A DNA stretch of 15,023 bases from Leucobacter sp. (GTDB taxonomy: Bacteria > Actinomycetota > Actinomycetes > Actinomycetales > Microbacteriaceae), in the NCBI GenBank assembly GCA_017990305.1, contig JAGNOB010000009.1, forward strand, positions 1 to 15,023. The letters are read 5' to 3'. The translations under genes were made by a program, and so were the position numbers. The number at the start of each line of letters is the position of its first letter. Within the stretch, counting starts at the first letter, position 1. Below, piece by piece: positions 1-7,449 of the stretch. Below the pieces are notes generated by a model that worked only from the letters and a program-made list of their open reading frames with translations, was not told where the DNA came from and did not search any database.

Positions 1-1682
1 ACGCAGTGCTCGTCGCGGGGCAGCTCAGCCTGGGCCAGGCCGGTTTCGCTGGCATCGCTGCCTTCGTCGCAGCGACCCTCGCACCAACGCCCGCGAGCTG
101 GGGCCCAGTGCCGACGCTCATCATCGCGATCGTCATCGGAATGGTCGTCGGCTCGCTTGCCGCGGTCATTCTCGGGCTCCCGACGATGCGACTACGCGGC
201 GTCTTCCTCGCAATCGCGACGCTCGGCTTTGCCGAGGGCATCCGAATCTTTATCCTCAACCAGTCGTGGACGGGCGGCGCGCAGGGCATGTCCGTGCCGA
301 AGATTGTCGGCCCCGAACTCGCCTGGGTACTCCTCGCGGTCGTCGCCTACTGGTTCTGGCGCCAGGGCCGCTCACGTTACGGCCGCGCGCTTGAAGCGAT
401 CCGCGAAGACGAGCTGGCCGCCCGCTCGATCGGCATCGATGTCGGACGGCATCGTCTCACTGCATTCGTCTCAGCCGGCGCTATCGCCGGCCTCTACGGC
501 GTTCTCTGGGCGTACTTCATGCGGATCATCGCGCCCGAGGACTTCAGCTTCTCGACGGCGATTGATGGGCTCGTAACGGCCGTCGTCGGCGGCTCCACCA
601 ACTTCTTCGGCCCGATTCTCGGCAGCGGCTTCCAGACCATGCTTCCCGAGATCCAGCGCGCAGTTGGTATCGAAGCTGGCTGGCTGCGCCCGTTCATCTC
701 GGGTCTGCTGCTGCTCATCGTGATCCTGTACCTCCCAGGCGGCATCGCGAGCCTCGTACCGCGCCGCAAGCAGAAGATCGATATTGACGCTCTCGGCCTC
801 GCAGCGAACGGCGCAAACGCCGCGCCAGTGTCGATGCGGTCACACCCCGCCAAGGGCGAGATCGTCGTTGAGCTCAACGCACTCGCGAAGGAGTACGGGG
901 GAGTACACGCGGTGCAGGGCGTCGACCTGACGATCCGCAGCGGTGACGTCGTCGGACTCATCGGGCCGAACGGCGCAGGTAAGACGACGCTTGTCAACAT
1001 GATCAGTGGGCTCATCCCACCCTCGAGCGGGTCTGCGACCGTGCTCGGTGTCGACATTGGCAGCACCCCTGTGCATCGCATTGCGGCCGCCGGGGTGACC
1101 CGAACATTCCAGCATTCGAAGCTCTTCAACCGGCTCACCGCACTCGAGAACGTGCTCATCGGCACCCACCTCGTTGCGAAGCCAACATTCCTGCGGAGAC
1201 TGCTCTGGCTTCCGTCAGCACGCCGCGATGAGCAGGCCGCGCTCGCACAGGCTGCTCGCTGCCTGAACCGCGTTGGGCTTATCGACAAGGCAAACGTTGA
1301 GGCGAAGGGGCTCTCATACGGAGACCAGCGTCGACTCGAGATCGCCCGCGCACTCGCCGCTGATCCCTCCCTGCTCATCCTCGATGAGCCGGCAGCAGGC
1401 ATGAACCACGTCGAAGCCGAGCAGCTGTCGGAGCTCATCCGTTCGCTCGCGAACGACGGTCTGACAATCATCTTCATTGAACACAACGTTGGTATGGTGC
1501 TGGGCACCTGCGACCACATTGCCGTGCTGAACTTCGGTCAGCTGCTCGCGAGTGGAACGCCTGCTGAGATCGAAGCCGACGAGCGTGTCATCGACGCCTA
1601 CCTTGGTGCAGCCCAGGATGACGACGCAGCACAGGCCGGGGCAGCTGATGCCGACTCCGCTTCGACCGACGGGAGGGGCTAA
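1..1682 (+). CDS. LIV-type ABC transporter, fused LivM permease / LivG ATPase (5' end cut by window)
   Basis: This is a membrane permease joined to its own ATPase, part of an importer for branched-chain amino acids or related carboxylates. The reading frame is already open at base 3, and the first visible residues (A-V-L-V-A-G-Q-L-S-L-G-Q-A-G-F) match the interior of LivM, so the GTG at 6 is not the true start; some tens of residues are missing. Numbering from that GTG, residues 1-250 are the hydrophobic permease, with the LivM loop YGRALEAIREDE at 125-136. A hydrophilic linker (about 252-285) leads to the ATPase: Walker A GPNGAGKT 320-327, signature LSYGDQ 436-441, Walker B LLILDEP 456-462 with E461, switch H493. 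LSYGxQRRLEIARAL and DEPAAGMN are typical of LivG. The gene ends in an acidic Ala/Asp tail, 2 nt before livF. LivM-LivG fusions are known in other bacteria. The substrate cannot be read from the sequence. Confidence 0.93.
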   Translation, partial: AVLVAGQLSLGQAGFAGIAAFVAATLAPTPASWGPVPTLIIAIVIGMVVGSLAAVILGLPTMRLRGVFLAIATLGFAEGIRIFILNQSWTGGAQGMSVPKIVGPELAWVLLAVVAYWFWRQGRSRYGRALEAIREDELAARSIGIDVGRHRLTAFVSAGAIAGLYGVLWAYFMRIIAPEDFSFSTAIDGLVTAVVGGSTNFFGPILGSGFQTMLPEIQRAVGIEAGWLRPFISGLLLLIVILYLPGGIASLVPRRKQKIDIDALGLAANGANAAPVSMRSHPAKGEIVVELNALAKEYGGVHAVQGVDLTIRSGDVVGLIGPNGAGKTTLVNMISGLIPPSSGSATVLGVDIGSTPVHRIAAAGVTRTFQHSKLFNRLTALENVLIGTHLVAKPTFLRRLLWLPSARRDEQAALAQAARCLNRVGLIDKANVEAKGLSYGDQRRLEIARALAADPSLLILDEPAAGMNHVEAEQLSELIRSLANDGLTIIFIEHNVGMVLGTCDHIAVLNFGQLLASGTPAEIEADERVIDAYLGAAQDDDAAQAGAADADSASTDGRG

Positions 1683-1684
1683 GC

Positions 1685-2410
1685 ATGGCCGATCCAATTC
1701 TCCGGGTGACTGACCTGAAGGTGACGTACGGCAAGGTTGAGGCCGTGCGCGGAATCTCCTTTGACGTCCCGCAGGGCGCGCTCGTCACACTCGTCGGTGC
1801 AAACGGCGCCGGCAAATCCTCGATCATCAACGCGATCGCTGGCATCGTCAAGCCGGCGGGCGGCAAGATCCTGTTCGACGGCGACGACATCACCCGCACC
1901 GGAGCGCACAAACTCGTGAAGCGCGGCTTGGTACAGGTGCCCGAGGGGCGGCAGGTGCTCAGCACGCTGACGATCGCTGAGAATCTGCAGCTCGGTGCGA
2001 GGCTGCTCCGCGGCGGAGCCGCAGCTGCCATCGACGGCATCTACGACAGGTTTCCAGTGCTCGGTGAACGCCGGCAGCTGCCGGCTGGGTCCCTGTCGGG
2101 AGGCGAACAGCAGATGCTCGCGATTGGCCGGGCCATGCTTGCGGAACCTCGCGTTATCTTCATGGACGAGCCCTCGATGGGGCTTGCCCCGAAGATCGTT
2201 GATGAGATCTTCAAAGTGATCGAGGAGATCCGTGTCGGGGGCACTACAGTCGTGCTCGTCGAGCAGAATGCGCGCCGTGCGCTGCAAGCCGCAGACGAGG
2301 GGCACATCCTGCAGAACGGTTCGATCGTGCGATCGGGGCGTTCAGCCGAACTCTTGGCAGATGACAGCATTATTCAGGCATACCTCGGAACGGGTGGCAG
2401 TACGAAGTGA
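1685..2410 (+). CDS. livF: LIV-type ABC transporter ATP-binding protein LivF
   Basis: This is the second ATPase of the LIV-type importer, expected to pair with the LivG half of the preceding fusion on the cytoplasmic face. The 241 residues match the usual LivF length. Walker A GANGAGKS is at 38-45, signature LSGGEQ at 137-142, and Walker B has D161/E162 within FMDEPSMGLAP, a hallmark of LivF. The ATG at 1685 is preceded by a strong Shine-Dalgarno stretch (GGGAGGGG, 1671-1678, 6 nt spacing) inside the end of the upstream gene. The stop codon overlaps the start of the next gene by 4 nt (GTGA), so the dehydrogenase that follows is probably translationally coupled. LivF-class assignment is firm; leucine, isoleucine or valine as substrate is not proven. 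Confidence 0.93.
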   Translation: MADPILRVTDLKVTYGKVEAVRGISFDVPQGALVTLVGANGAGKSSIINAIAGIVKPAGGKILFDGDDITRTGAHKLVKRGLVQVPEGRQVLSTLTIAENLQLGARLLRGGAAAAIDGIYDRFPVLGERRQLPAGSLSGGEQQMLAIGRAMLAEPRVIFMDEPSMGLAPKIVDEIFKVIEEIRVGGTTVVLVEQNARRALQAADEGHILQNGSIVRSGRSAELLADDSIIQAYLGTGGSTK

Positions 2411-3660
2411 GTAGCACCAGCGGTAGCGGGCTCGGAAGACGGAAGATCGAGCGGAAGCTCCCGAAATGGAGCGACTTCTCCCCGCTCCTCGGATTTAAGA
2501 AGCCAGAGTTTGACCCGGTCGAGCGCAGGCTACAGCGGGCGCTCACCGTGAAAGATCTCGCCGAGACGGCACGCCGCCGTACCCCGAAGTCGGTGTTCTA
2601 CTACGTGCACGGGGCTGCGGAGGGCGAGCTGAGTATTTGGCGTGCCAGGGAGGCGTTCTCGCGCGTCGAGTTCGAGCCTCGTGTCCTGCATGACGTTGCC
2701 GACGTTGACATGAGCACGACAATCCTCGGCAAGCAGGCGAGCTTCCCGCTGATCATGGCACCGACTGGGTTTACCCGCATGATGCAGCATGAGGGCGAGA
2801 TCGCTGTCGCGCGCTCGGCCGCGCGCGCTGGCGTGCCGTACACGCTGTCGACGATGGGCACGACCGCCCCAGGTGACCTGCGAAGTGCGGTGCCGAGCGG
2901 CAACAACTGGTTCCAGCTGTACCTGTGGAAGGATCGCGACGCGACGCGTCAGCTCATCGATCAGGTGCGTGCCGCCGGCTACGACACACTCGTCCTCACC
3001 GTTGACACTCCGGTCGCAGGAAACCGGTTGCGCGACACCCGCAACGGCCTCACGATTCCGCCATCGTTGAGTATGAAGACCTTCATCGATTTCGCGATGT
3101 ACCCGAACTGGTGGGCAAATATCCTCACGACTGAGCCGATCGAGTTCGCGAGCCTGAAATCGTTCGACGGTACGGTCGCCGAGCTCGTCGGCCAGATGTT
3201 CGACCCAAGCCTGAATCTCGAAGACCTGCAGTGGCTCCGCGACGAGTGGGAGGGATCTCTCGTCGTCAAGGGAATCCAGTCGGTGGACGACGCGAAGCGT
3301 GTTGTCGACCTCGGCGTCGATGCGGTTGTCGTGTCCAACCACGGCGGGCGCCAGCTCGACCGGGCGCCAACCCCACTCGAGCTGTTGCCGAAGGTCGCGG
3401 AGGCTGTGAACGGCCGTGCGCAGGTGTTCCTCGACACCGGAATTCTTTCGGGCGCGGATGTGCTCGCAGCGGTTGGCATGGGCGCTGACGCATGCATGGT
3501 CGGCAGGGCATACCTCTACGGACTCATGGCGGGGGGAGAGCGCGGCGTCGATCGGATGTTCGAGATTATGCGTTCCGAGGCGCTGCGCACGATGCAGCTC
3601 ACGGGTGTCGACAGCGTCACCGAGCTGCGCGGCAGAGTGAGCCTGCGCGACTCCCGGTAA
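2407..3660 (+). CDS. lldD: FMN-dependent 2-hydroxy-acid dehydrogenase, LldD2-like (probable quinone-linked L-lactate dehydrogenase)
   Basis: Enzymes of this family oxidise an L-2-hydroxy acid (lactate, mandelate, glycolate) to the 2-keto acid using FMN, passing electrons to quinone or oxygen. The 417 residues form one TIM-barrel domain. Visible family residues: Y65 in FYYVHGAAEGE (equivalent to Tyr24 of glycolate oxidase), K288 in VVKGIQ, catalytic H312 and R315 in SNHGGRQLDRAP. From memory it resembles Mycobacterium tuberculosis LldD2 along its length, including an N-terminal extension of about 40 residues, DTPVAGNRLRDTRNG and DTGILSGADV. The last replaces the DGGxRxGxD found in most relatives. 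The GTG start overlaps the livF stop (GTGA) and no strong Shine-Dalgarno is seen, so translation is probably coupled to livF. The genetic link to a LIV-type importer suggests that its substrate, or a precursor of it, is imported. L-lactate is the likeliest substrate; branched-chain or aromatic 2-hydroxy acids are possible. Confidence 0.88.
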   Translation: MSSTSGSGLGRRKIERKLPKWSDFSPLLGFKKPEFDPVERRLQRALTVKDLAETARRRTPKSVFYYVHGAAEGELSIWRAREAFSRVEFEPRVLHDVADVDMSTTILGKQASFPLIMAPTGFTRMMQHEGEIAVARSAARAGVPYTLSTMGTTAPGDLRSAVPSGNNWFQLYLWKDRDATRQLIDQVRAAGYDTLVLTVDTPVAGNRLRDTRNGLTIPPSLSMKTFIDFAMYPNWWANILTTEPIEFASLKSFDGTVAELVGQMFDPSLNLEDLQWLRDEWEGSLVVKGIQSVDDAKRVVDLGVDAVVVSNHGGRQLDRAPTPLELLPKVAEAVNGRAQVFLDTGILSGADVLAAVGMGADACMVGRAYLYGLMAGGERGVDRMFEIMRSEALRTMQLTGVDSVTELRGRVSLRDSR

Positions 3661-3681
3661 GTTCGCCCGCGTGCCGCGCGC

Positions 3682-3712
3682 GGCCGCCCCCGTACGGGGG
3701 AGAACTGCGGCC
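3682..3712. terminator. Stem-loop after lldD
   Basis: GGCCG (3682-3686) pairs with CGGCC (3708-3712), enclosing an inner hairpin CCCCC-GTAC-GGGGG (3687-3700). The inner and outer stems are separated on one side by AGAACTG. The structure lies 21 nt after the lldD stop and has no T-run. It is probably part of a termination region, but GC-rich DNA forms such stems easily. Confidence 0.4.
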
Positions 3713-3716
3713 CTGT

Positions 3717-3740
3717 GGCGCCCGGTAAGTCTCGGGCGCC
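3717..3740. terminator. Bidirectional terminator between lldD and the FadR-type regulator
   Basis: A perfect 8-bp inverted repeat, GGCGCCCG (3717-3724) and CGGGCGCC (3733-3740), surrounds an 8-nt loop GTAAGTCT. It lies between two convergent genes, 7 nt before the regulator stop codon. There is no T-tract, so any termination would depend on stem strength or occur with Rho. Confidence 0.5.
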
Positions 3741-3747
3741 CGGGCGG

Positions 3748-4539
3748 CTACACCTCGCTGAGCCCCTGCGGATCGTAGCCGGCCTCGATGAGGCTCTCAG
3801 CACGCTCGGTGTTCGGGCTGAGATCCAACATGTCTGCGTGCACCCCGAGGTCGCGGTCAGCATGGAGCGCCATCGAGTGTGCTGCGTCGCGCACGTCACG
3901 CTCTTCGATTGCTTTCAGGAGCGCCCCGTGATCGAGGTGCATGGTGTCCGAGGAGATCCCGAGGAAGACAACGCCGCTCGCGACCGCGCGGCCGAGCACT
4001 GTCATCACGCCAGAGTAGAGGTCGAGCAGAAGCTTGCTGCCACTCGCCTCAACGATGAGCCGGTGGAACGAGTCGGGCCTAGCAATATCGTTGCAGCGCT
4101 CACAGTTTTCCGGGTTCATCGCGGCACCGTCGGGAGCCTCATCAAATGTGAGGCTGCGTTCGTAGCTCCGCCGAAGCGCCGCAAGTTGCTCGTCGCTGCG
4201 CTTCACCGCCGCAGTCTGCGCTGCCTCGATCTCGAGCGATCGGCGGTAGATCAGCACCTCTTCGAGATCTTGCTCGATGAGGAACTCGGTAAGCAGTGAG
4301 CTCACCGGGGTGCGTGCCCGTACAAACGTGCCGACGCCGGGCACCGGCTCGAGCATGCCGAGGGTCGTGAGGGAGCGAACAGCCTCGCGGACTGTCGAAC
4401 GGCCGACCCCGATGAGGTCCATGAGCTCAGGCTCCTTCGGGATGAGCTCGCCGATGGGCCACTCGCCGGAACTGATGCGGGAGCGGAGAAACGTATGAGC
4501 CTCGCGCACCTTGTGCGAACCGAGCTGTGTGGAGGACAT
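3748..4539 (-). CDS. GntR-family transcriptional regulator, FadR subfamily (FCD domain)
   Basis: This is a cytoplasmic DNA-binding regulator that senses a small carboxylic acid. Residues about 10-75 form the winged helix-turn-helix, with the recognition helix near GRSTVREAVRSL (46-57) and the wing at PGVGTFVR (67-74). Residues 90-240 form an FCD ligand domain; likely metal ligands are D156, H159 (DSFHR), H204 and H226. An unusual CxxC (C146-ERC-C149, in ENCERCN) sits just before the first ligand. The ATG at 4537-4539 lacks a clear Shine-Dalgarno. FadR-type proteins such as LldR often control lactate or other hydroxy-acid genes, and this gene is convergent with the lldD-like operon, so that operon is the likely target (inference). 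It is also downstream of, and on the same strand as, the iron/heme uptake genes, separated by 61 bp holding a strong inverted repeat. Confidence 0.9.
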   Translation of the reverse strand: MSSTQLGSHKVREAHTFLRSRISSGEWPIGELIPKEPELMDLIGVGRSTVREAVRSLTTLGMLEPVPGVGTFVRARTPVSSLLTEFLIEQDLEEVLIYRRSLEIEAAQTAAVKRSDEQLAALRRSYERSLTFDEAPDGAAMNPENCERCNDIARPDSFHRLIVEASGSKLLLDLYSGVMTVLGRAVASGVVFLGISSDTMHLDHGALLKAIEERDVRDAAHSMALHADRDLGVHADMLDLSPNTERAESLIEAGYDPQGLSEV

Positions 4540-4553
4540 GCACTGAGTGTATC

Positions 4554-4586
4554 GAGCGTGCGCCTCCTCGGGGACGGCGCACGCTC
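4554..4586. terminator. Perfect 11-bp inverted repeat between the binding-protein gene and the regulator
   Basis: GAGCGTGCGCC (4554-4564) and GGCGCACGCTC (4576-4586) are perfect complements around an 11-nt loop. On the - strand the stem begins 14 nt after the stop codon of the binding-protein gene and ends 14 nt before the regulator ATG. It is best read as the terminator of the uptake operon, though it lacks a T-run. Because it lies in the regulator's presumed promoter or 5' leader, it could also serve as an operator or attenuator. Confidence 0.55.
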
Positions 4587-4600
4587 AGGCAGTTCCCTGA

Positions 4601-5617
4601 TTACTTGAGTGTGGCCACCCATGCAGTGAGAGATTCGAGCCCTGTCACGGTCGCGCCGAGGCCGAGTGCCTGCACGTCGCGGCCTGTCACCCGCAGCAGC
4701 GCGTCGTCGGCCGCAGCTGGAACCGTGGCGACCGCAGGGTTTGCGAGGAGGTCGGCGTACATCCGGTCACCGGTGCCGTTCATGTCGACGAGGACGATCC
4801 CGTCAGGGTTCGCCTGAACGATCTGTTCGGCGCTAATTGGGCCTGTCGCCTCCATACCCATCTCGTCGCTCACGCTGACAGCGCCGGCGAGGTTGAGCAG
4901 TTCGAGCGGGAACGCTCCGCCTGCTGTCGCGAAGGGCCTGCCGGCCTGATTCGTGAGTACGAGGACGCGCGGCGCGTCGGCGTTGTCGCTGCCCGCCTTC
5001 GGAGCGGAGTGCTCTCCCAGTCCCGACTCGATGTCCTCGATGAGTGCCGTCGCAGCTGTCTCCGTGCCCGTGGTCTGGCCGATGAGTTCGATGTTTCGAG
5101 ACAGCGTTGCGGTGCTCGTCCAGGTCTCAGGAAGCTGCAGCGTGGTGAGGCCGGCTTGTTCGAGCACCGCCCCGATCGTGTCTTCTGCCCCGTGCCGTGG
5201 GCTCATCACCACGAGATCCGGAGAGGTTGAAATGACGGTCTCAGTGTCGAGGTTCATTGCAACGGGGAACGTGTGTGGCACGGCCTGCATGTCCTCGACA
5301 TGGCCGCCGAGCGTTGGGTTGAGGACGGCCTCTGGGATGAGAACGAGCCTGTCAGCGAGTCCGAGTTCAGCGATGACCTCAGCGCTCTCGTAGTCGAGGG
5401 CTGCGATGGCCTGCGGCTCGCTCTCGACGGTGATGCTGCGGGCCTCGCCGGCCCGTCCCGCTGGAATGTCGATGGTGCGCGGGAAGCCAGCCACCGCAGT
5501 ATCTTCCGCGGCAGCGTCTGTCGATGGTGCCGCGGGCTCTGCCGGGGAGCAGCCGGAGAGGCCGAGGACCGTTGCCGCGGTGAGCGCGGCAACGGTGAGG
5601 GAGCGAGCGATGTTCAT
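4601..5617 (-). CDS. Iron/heme-type ABC transporter substrate-binding lipoprotein (HmuT-like)
   Basis: This is the extracytoplasmic ligand-binding component of an iron- or heme-type importer, anchored to the membrane by a lipid. The chosen ATG encodes a 338-residue protein starting MNIARSLTVAALTA with a lipobox LSGC, so C23 is the predicted lipidated residue. AAAGGA lies 4 nt upstream of this start. The open frame runs further upstream, but that part overlaps the ATPase gene and would bury the signal peptide. Two lobes of the BtuF/FepB class are visible: VIAELGLADRLV (81-92) and SPDLVVMSP (132-140) in the first, then AGRPFATAGGAFPLELLNLAG and ISAEQIVQANPDGIVLV in the second. Histidines H106, H115 and H142 could be ligand contacts, but I cannot assign them. 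It follows the ATPase gene after 37 bp. Heme is favoured by the neighbouring heme-synthesis genes; siderophore or corrinoid binding remains possible. Confidence 0.82.
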   Translation of the reverse strand: MNIARSLTVAALTAATVLGLSGCSPAEPAAPSTDAAAEDTAVAGFPRTIDIPAGRAGEARSITVESEPQAIAALDYESAEVIAELGLADRLVLIPEAVLNPTLGGHVEDMQAVPHTFPVAMNLDTETVISTSPDLVVMSPRHGAEDTIGAVLEQAGLTTLQLPETWTSTATLSRNIELIGQTTGTETAATALIEDIESGLGEHSAPKAGSDNADAPRVLVLTNQAGRPFATAGGAFPLELLNLAGAVSVSDEMGMEATGPISAEQIVQANPDGIVLVDMNGTGDRMYADLLANPAVATVPAAADDALLRVTGRDVQALGLGATVTGLESLTAWVATLK

Positions 5618-5654
5618 GGTGTCCTTTCGCGGCGGCGCACGTGTGGCGCCGGGG

Positions 5655-6428
5655 TCAGTCGTCCGCCGCGAGGATGCGGCGACCCTGCGGGGTGGTGTGG
5701 ATCGTTGTGCGCACGCCGTATGCGGCGAACACTCGCTCGGGGCCGAGGACCTCGTGCGGGGTACCCGTATGCGAGGACCCTTCCGGATCGAGCAGCAGCA
5801 CGCGCGTGCATGTGTTGAGCGCGATGCTGAGGTCGTGGATCGCTGCAATCACTATGCGTCCCTGATTGCCGAGGCCGCGCATGATTTGTTCGACGGCGCG
5901 CTGATGGGCAAGGTCAAGGGCGCTGGTCGGCTCGTCGAGCACAACAATGGGCGTGTTTTGGGCGAGGACACGTGCGAGCTGAACGAGCTGGCGCTGACCG
6001 CCAGAGAGGACGCTGTAGCGGCGGTCAGCGAGGTGGCTGACACCGGCGCGCTCGAGCGCTGCATCGACTGCGGCAGCGTGATCACTGCGTCGCGAGGCCC
6101 AGGCGCCAACCCCCACGAGCTCGCGCACTCGAAGCTCACCTGGTGCGCCGTGATCCTGAGCCATGAGCGAGACGAGTTCTGAGCGACGCTTTGCCTTCGC
6201 GCGGGTGAGTTCTTCACTCCCAAAGCGTGCTGAGCCGTAGCTCGAGACCCCTGACTGAGCTATTGCGCCGAGCAGCGATGACTTGCCGACCCCGTTCGGC
6301 CCGACGATGCCGAGCACCGTTCCAGGTTCGAGTCGCAGTGTGAGCGGATCGCTCAGGGCGACGCTGCCCCGAATTGCCCCGAAGTCGCTGAGCTCCAGGG
6401 GGAGGAGCGGCGCGGGCGCGGGGATCAT
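5655..6428 (-). CDS. Iron/heme-type ABC transporter ATP-binding protein (HmuV/FepC-like)
   Basis: This cytoplasmic ATPase powers the FecCD-type importer. With the ATG at 6426-6428 the protein is 257 residues, normal for the family. Motifs: Walker A GPNGVGKS 43-50, Q-loop Q91, signature LSGGQ 141-145, Walker B VVLDEPTSALD with D165/E166, switch H198 in AAIHDLSIAL. The ATG overlaps the permease stop codon (ATGA), the usual sign of translational coupling. The frame stays open further upstream to 6881, but that part is the permease gene read in another frame and is not believed. A short gap of 37 bp leads to the binding-protein gene, so the three genes almost certainly form one transcript. Confidence 0.88.
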   Translation of the reverse strand: MIPAPAPLLPLELSDFGAIRGSVALSDPLTLRLEPGTVLGIVGPNGVGKSSLLGAIAQSGVSSYGSARFGSEELTRAKAKRRSELVSLMAQDHGAPGELRVRELVGVGAWASRRSDHAAAVDAALERAGVSHLADRRYSVLSGGQRQLVQLARVLAQNTPIVVLDEPTSALDLAHQRAVEQIMRGLGNQGRIVIAAIHDLSIALNTCTRVLLLDPEGSSHTGTPHEVLGPERVFAAYGVRTTIHTTPQGRRILAADD

Positions 6429-7435
6429 GCGCGGCGCTTTCGGAGCAGGAGGGAGAGGAAGACGGGCGCGCCAACGAGCGCTGCAACGACTCCGGTCTGA
6501 ACGACCACGGAGCCAAACGCGGTGCGTGCGATGGTGTCGGCGAGGATGAGGAAGAGCGCGCCACCGAGCGCCGCGAGCGGAAGGAGCCGCGCGTGGGAGG
6601 CGCCGACGAGCAGGCGCAAAAAGTGGGGAACGACGAGGCCAACGAAGCTGATGATGCCGCTCACCGCGACGGCGGCGCCGGTGACCAGGGCGGCGACGAG
6701 GAGGAGCACCGTGCGTTCGCGGGTGACGTTGACGCCCGAGGTCGAGGCGATCTCCTCGCCGAGCGCGAGCGCGTCGAGGGCGCGCAGTCGAGTCATGAGG
6801 ATCGCGATCCCCACCAGAATGGGGCCAACTGAGAGGAGTACGTGATCCCAGCTGCGGAGCTCGAGGTCGCCGGAGAGCCAAAACATCGCGCTGCGGACGA
6901 GTGAATCGTCTTTCGCGTTCGCGATGAGGACATTAATGAGCGCCCCCGCGAGTGCACTGATCGAAACGCCCACGAGGATGATGGTGCCCGGGCCCAGGTC
7001 CCGCCTGCTGCGGAGCACACCGAGAAGGATCAGCGCAACCGTCGCGGCGCCGGCGAACGCGGCGAGTGGTACGCCCCACTGGTTGCTACCAGAGAAGCCC
7101 AGTGTGATGCCTGCGACCGCGCCGACGGCGGCACCTGCCGAGACTCCGGTGATGCCGGGCTCGGCGAGTGGGTTGCGCAGAATTGCTTGCATGACGGTGC
7201 CGACGACGGCGAGCGCAGCGCCGACGAGGGCGGCGACTGCGATGCGGGGGAGCCTGATTGACCACACCACGGTCGCGGCCTGAATGTCCGCTTGCTGCGG
7301 CGTGAAGAGGGCAGTGAACGTGTCAGCCGGGGTAAGGCGCACGATACCGAGCATGAGCGAGAGCAGTGCAGCAACGCCGAGCGCGATTGCGCCAACGGTC
7401 GCTGTCCACAAGACGGGATGTCGTGTGCGGCTCAC
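6425..7435 (-). CDS. FecCD-family iron/heme ABC transporter permease (HmuU-like)
   Basis: This is the membrane channel of the importer, 336 residues with many hydrophobic helices. Family signatures are RLPRIAVAALVGAALAVVG (61-79), MQAILRNPLAEPGITGVSAGA (82-102), FVGLVVPHFLRLLVG (264-278, the ATPase-coupling region) and LVGAPVFLSLLLRKRR near the C terminus. The GTG start at 7433-7435 is supported by AGGAG (7440-7444 on the - strand) 4 nt upstream. It is the first gene of a permease-ATPase-binding protein operon. Its promoter lies in the 128-bp region shared with the divergent ferrochelatase gene, which contains two inverted repeats. FecCD permeases carry heme, ferric siderophores or vitamin B12. 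The heme-pathway neighbours favour heme, but that is inference. Confidence 0.9.
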   Translation of the reverse strand: MSRTRHPVLWTATVGAIALGVAALLSLMLGIVRLTPADTFTALFTPQQADIQAATVVWSIRLPRIAVAALVGAALAVVGTVMQAILRNPLAEPGITGVSAGAAVGAVAGITLGFSGSNQWGVPLAAFAGAATVALILLGVLRSRRDLGPGTIILVGVSISALAGALINVLIANAKDDSLVRSAMFWLSGDLELRSWDHVLLSVGPILVGIAILMTRLRALDALALGEEIASTSGVNVTRERTVLLLVAALVTGAAVAVSGIISFVGLVVPHFLRLLVGASHARLLPLAALGGALFLILADTIARTAFGSVVVQTGVVAALVGAPVFLSLLLRKRRA

Positions 7436-7449
7436 TGCTCTCCTGCTGA

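Noticed and set aside
6..8. GTG at 6 as the start of the permease
   Set aside because: The residues before and after it match the interior of LivM, and a permease starting here would lack its first membrane helices. The gene is cut by the window edge.
494..1519. Long open frame on the - strand (341 codons) opposite the LivM-LivG gene
   Set aside because: It has a Ser/Arg/Pro-rich composition and no recognisable motif. It lies entirely opposite a gene with intact ABC motifs, as expected for antisense frames in high-GC DNA.
2530..3342. Open frame of 270 codons on the - strand opposite lldD
   Set aside because: No motif is visible, and the + strand gene carries all FMN-dehydrogenase catalytic residues.
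3715..4299. Open frame of 194 codons on the + strand opposite the regulator
   Set aside because: It overlaps the GntR/FadR gene, whose helix-turn-helix and FCD ligands are intact, and it begins inside the terminator stem.
5618..5848. N-terminal extension of the binding-protein frame upstream of 5617
   Set aside because: It overlaps the ATPase gene and would hide the signal peptide and lipobox. The ATG at 5617 has its own ribosome site.
6429..6881. N-terminal extension of the ATPase frame upstream of 6428
   Set aside because: It is Arg/Pro/His-rich, overlaps the permease gene in another frame, and the ATG at 6428 gives a normal-length protein with an ATGA overlap.
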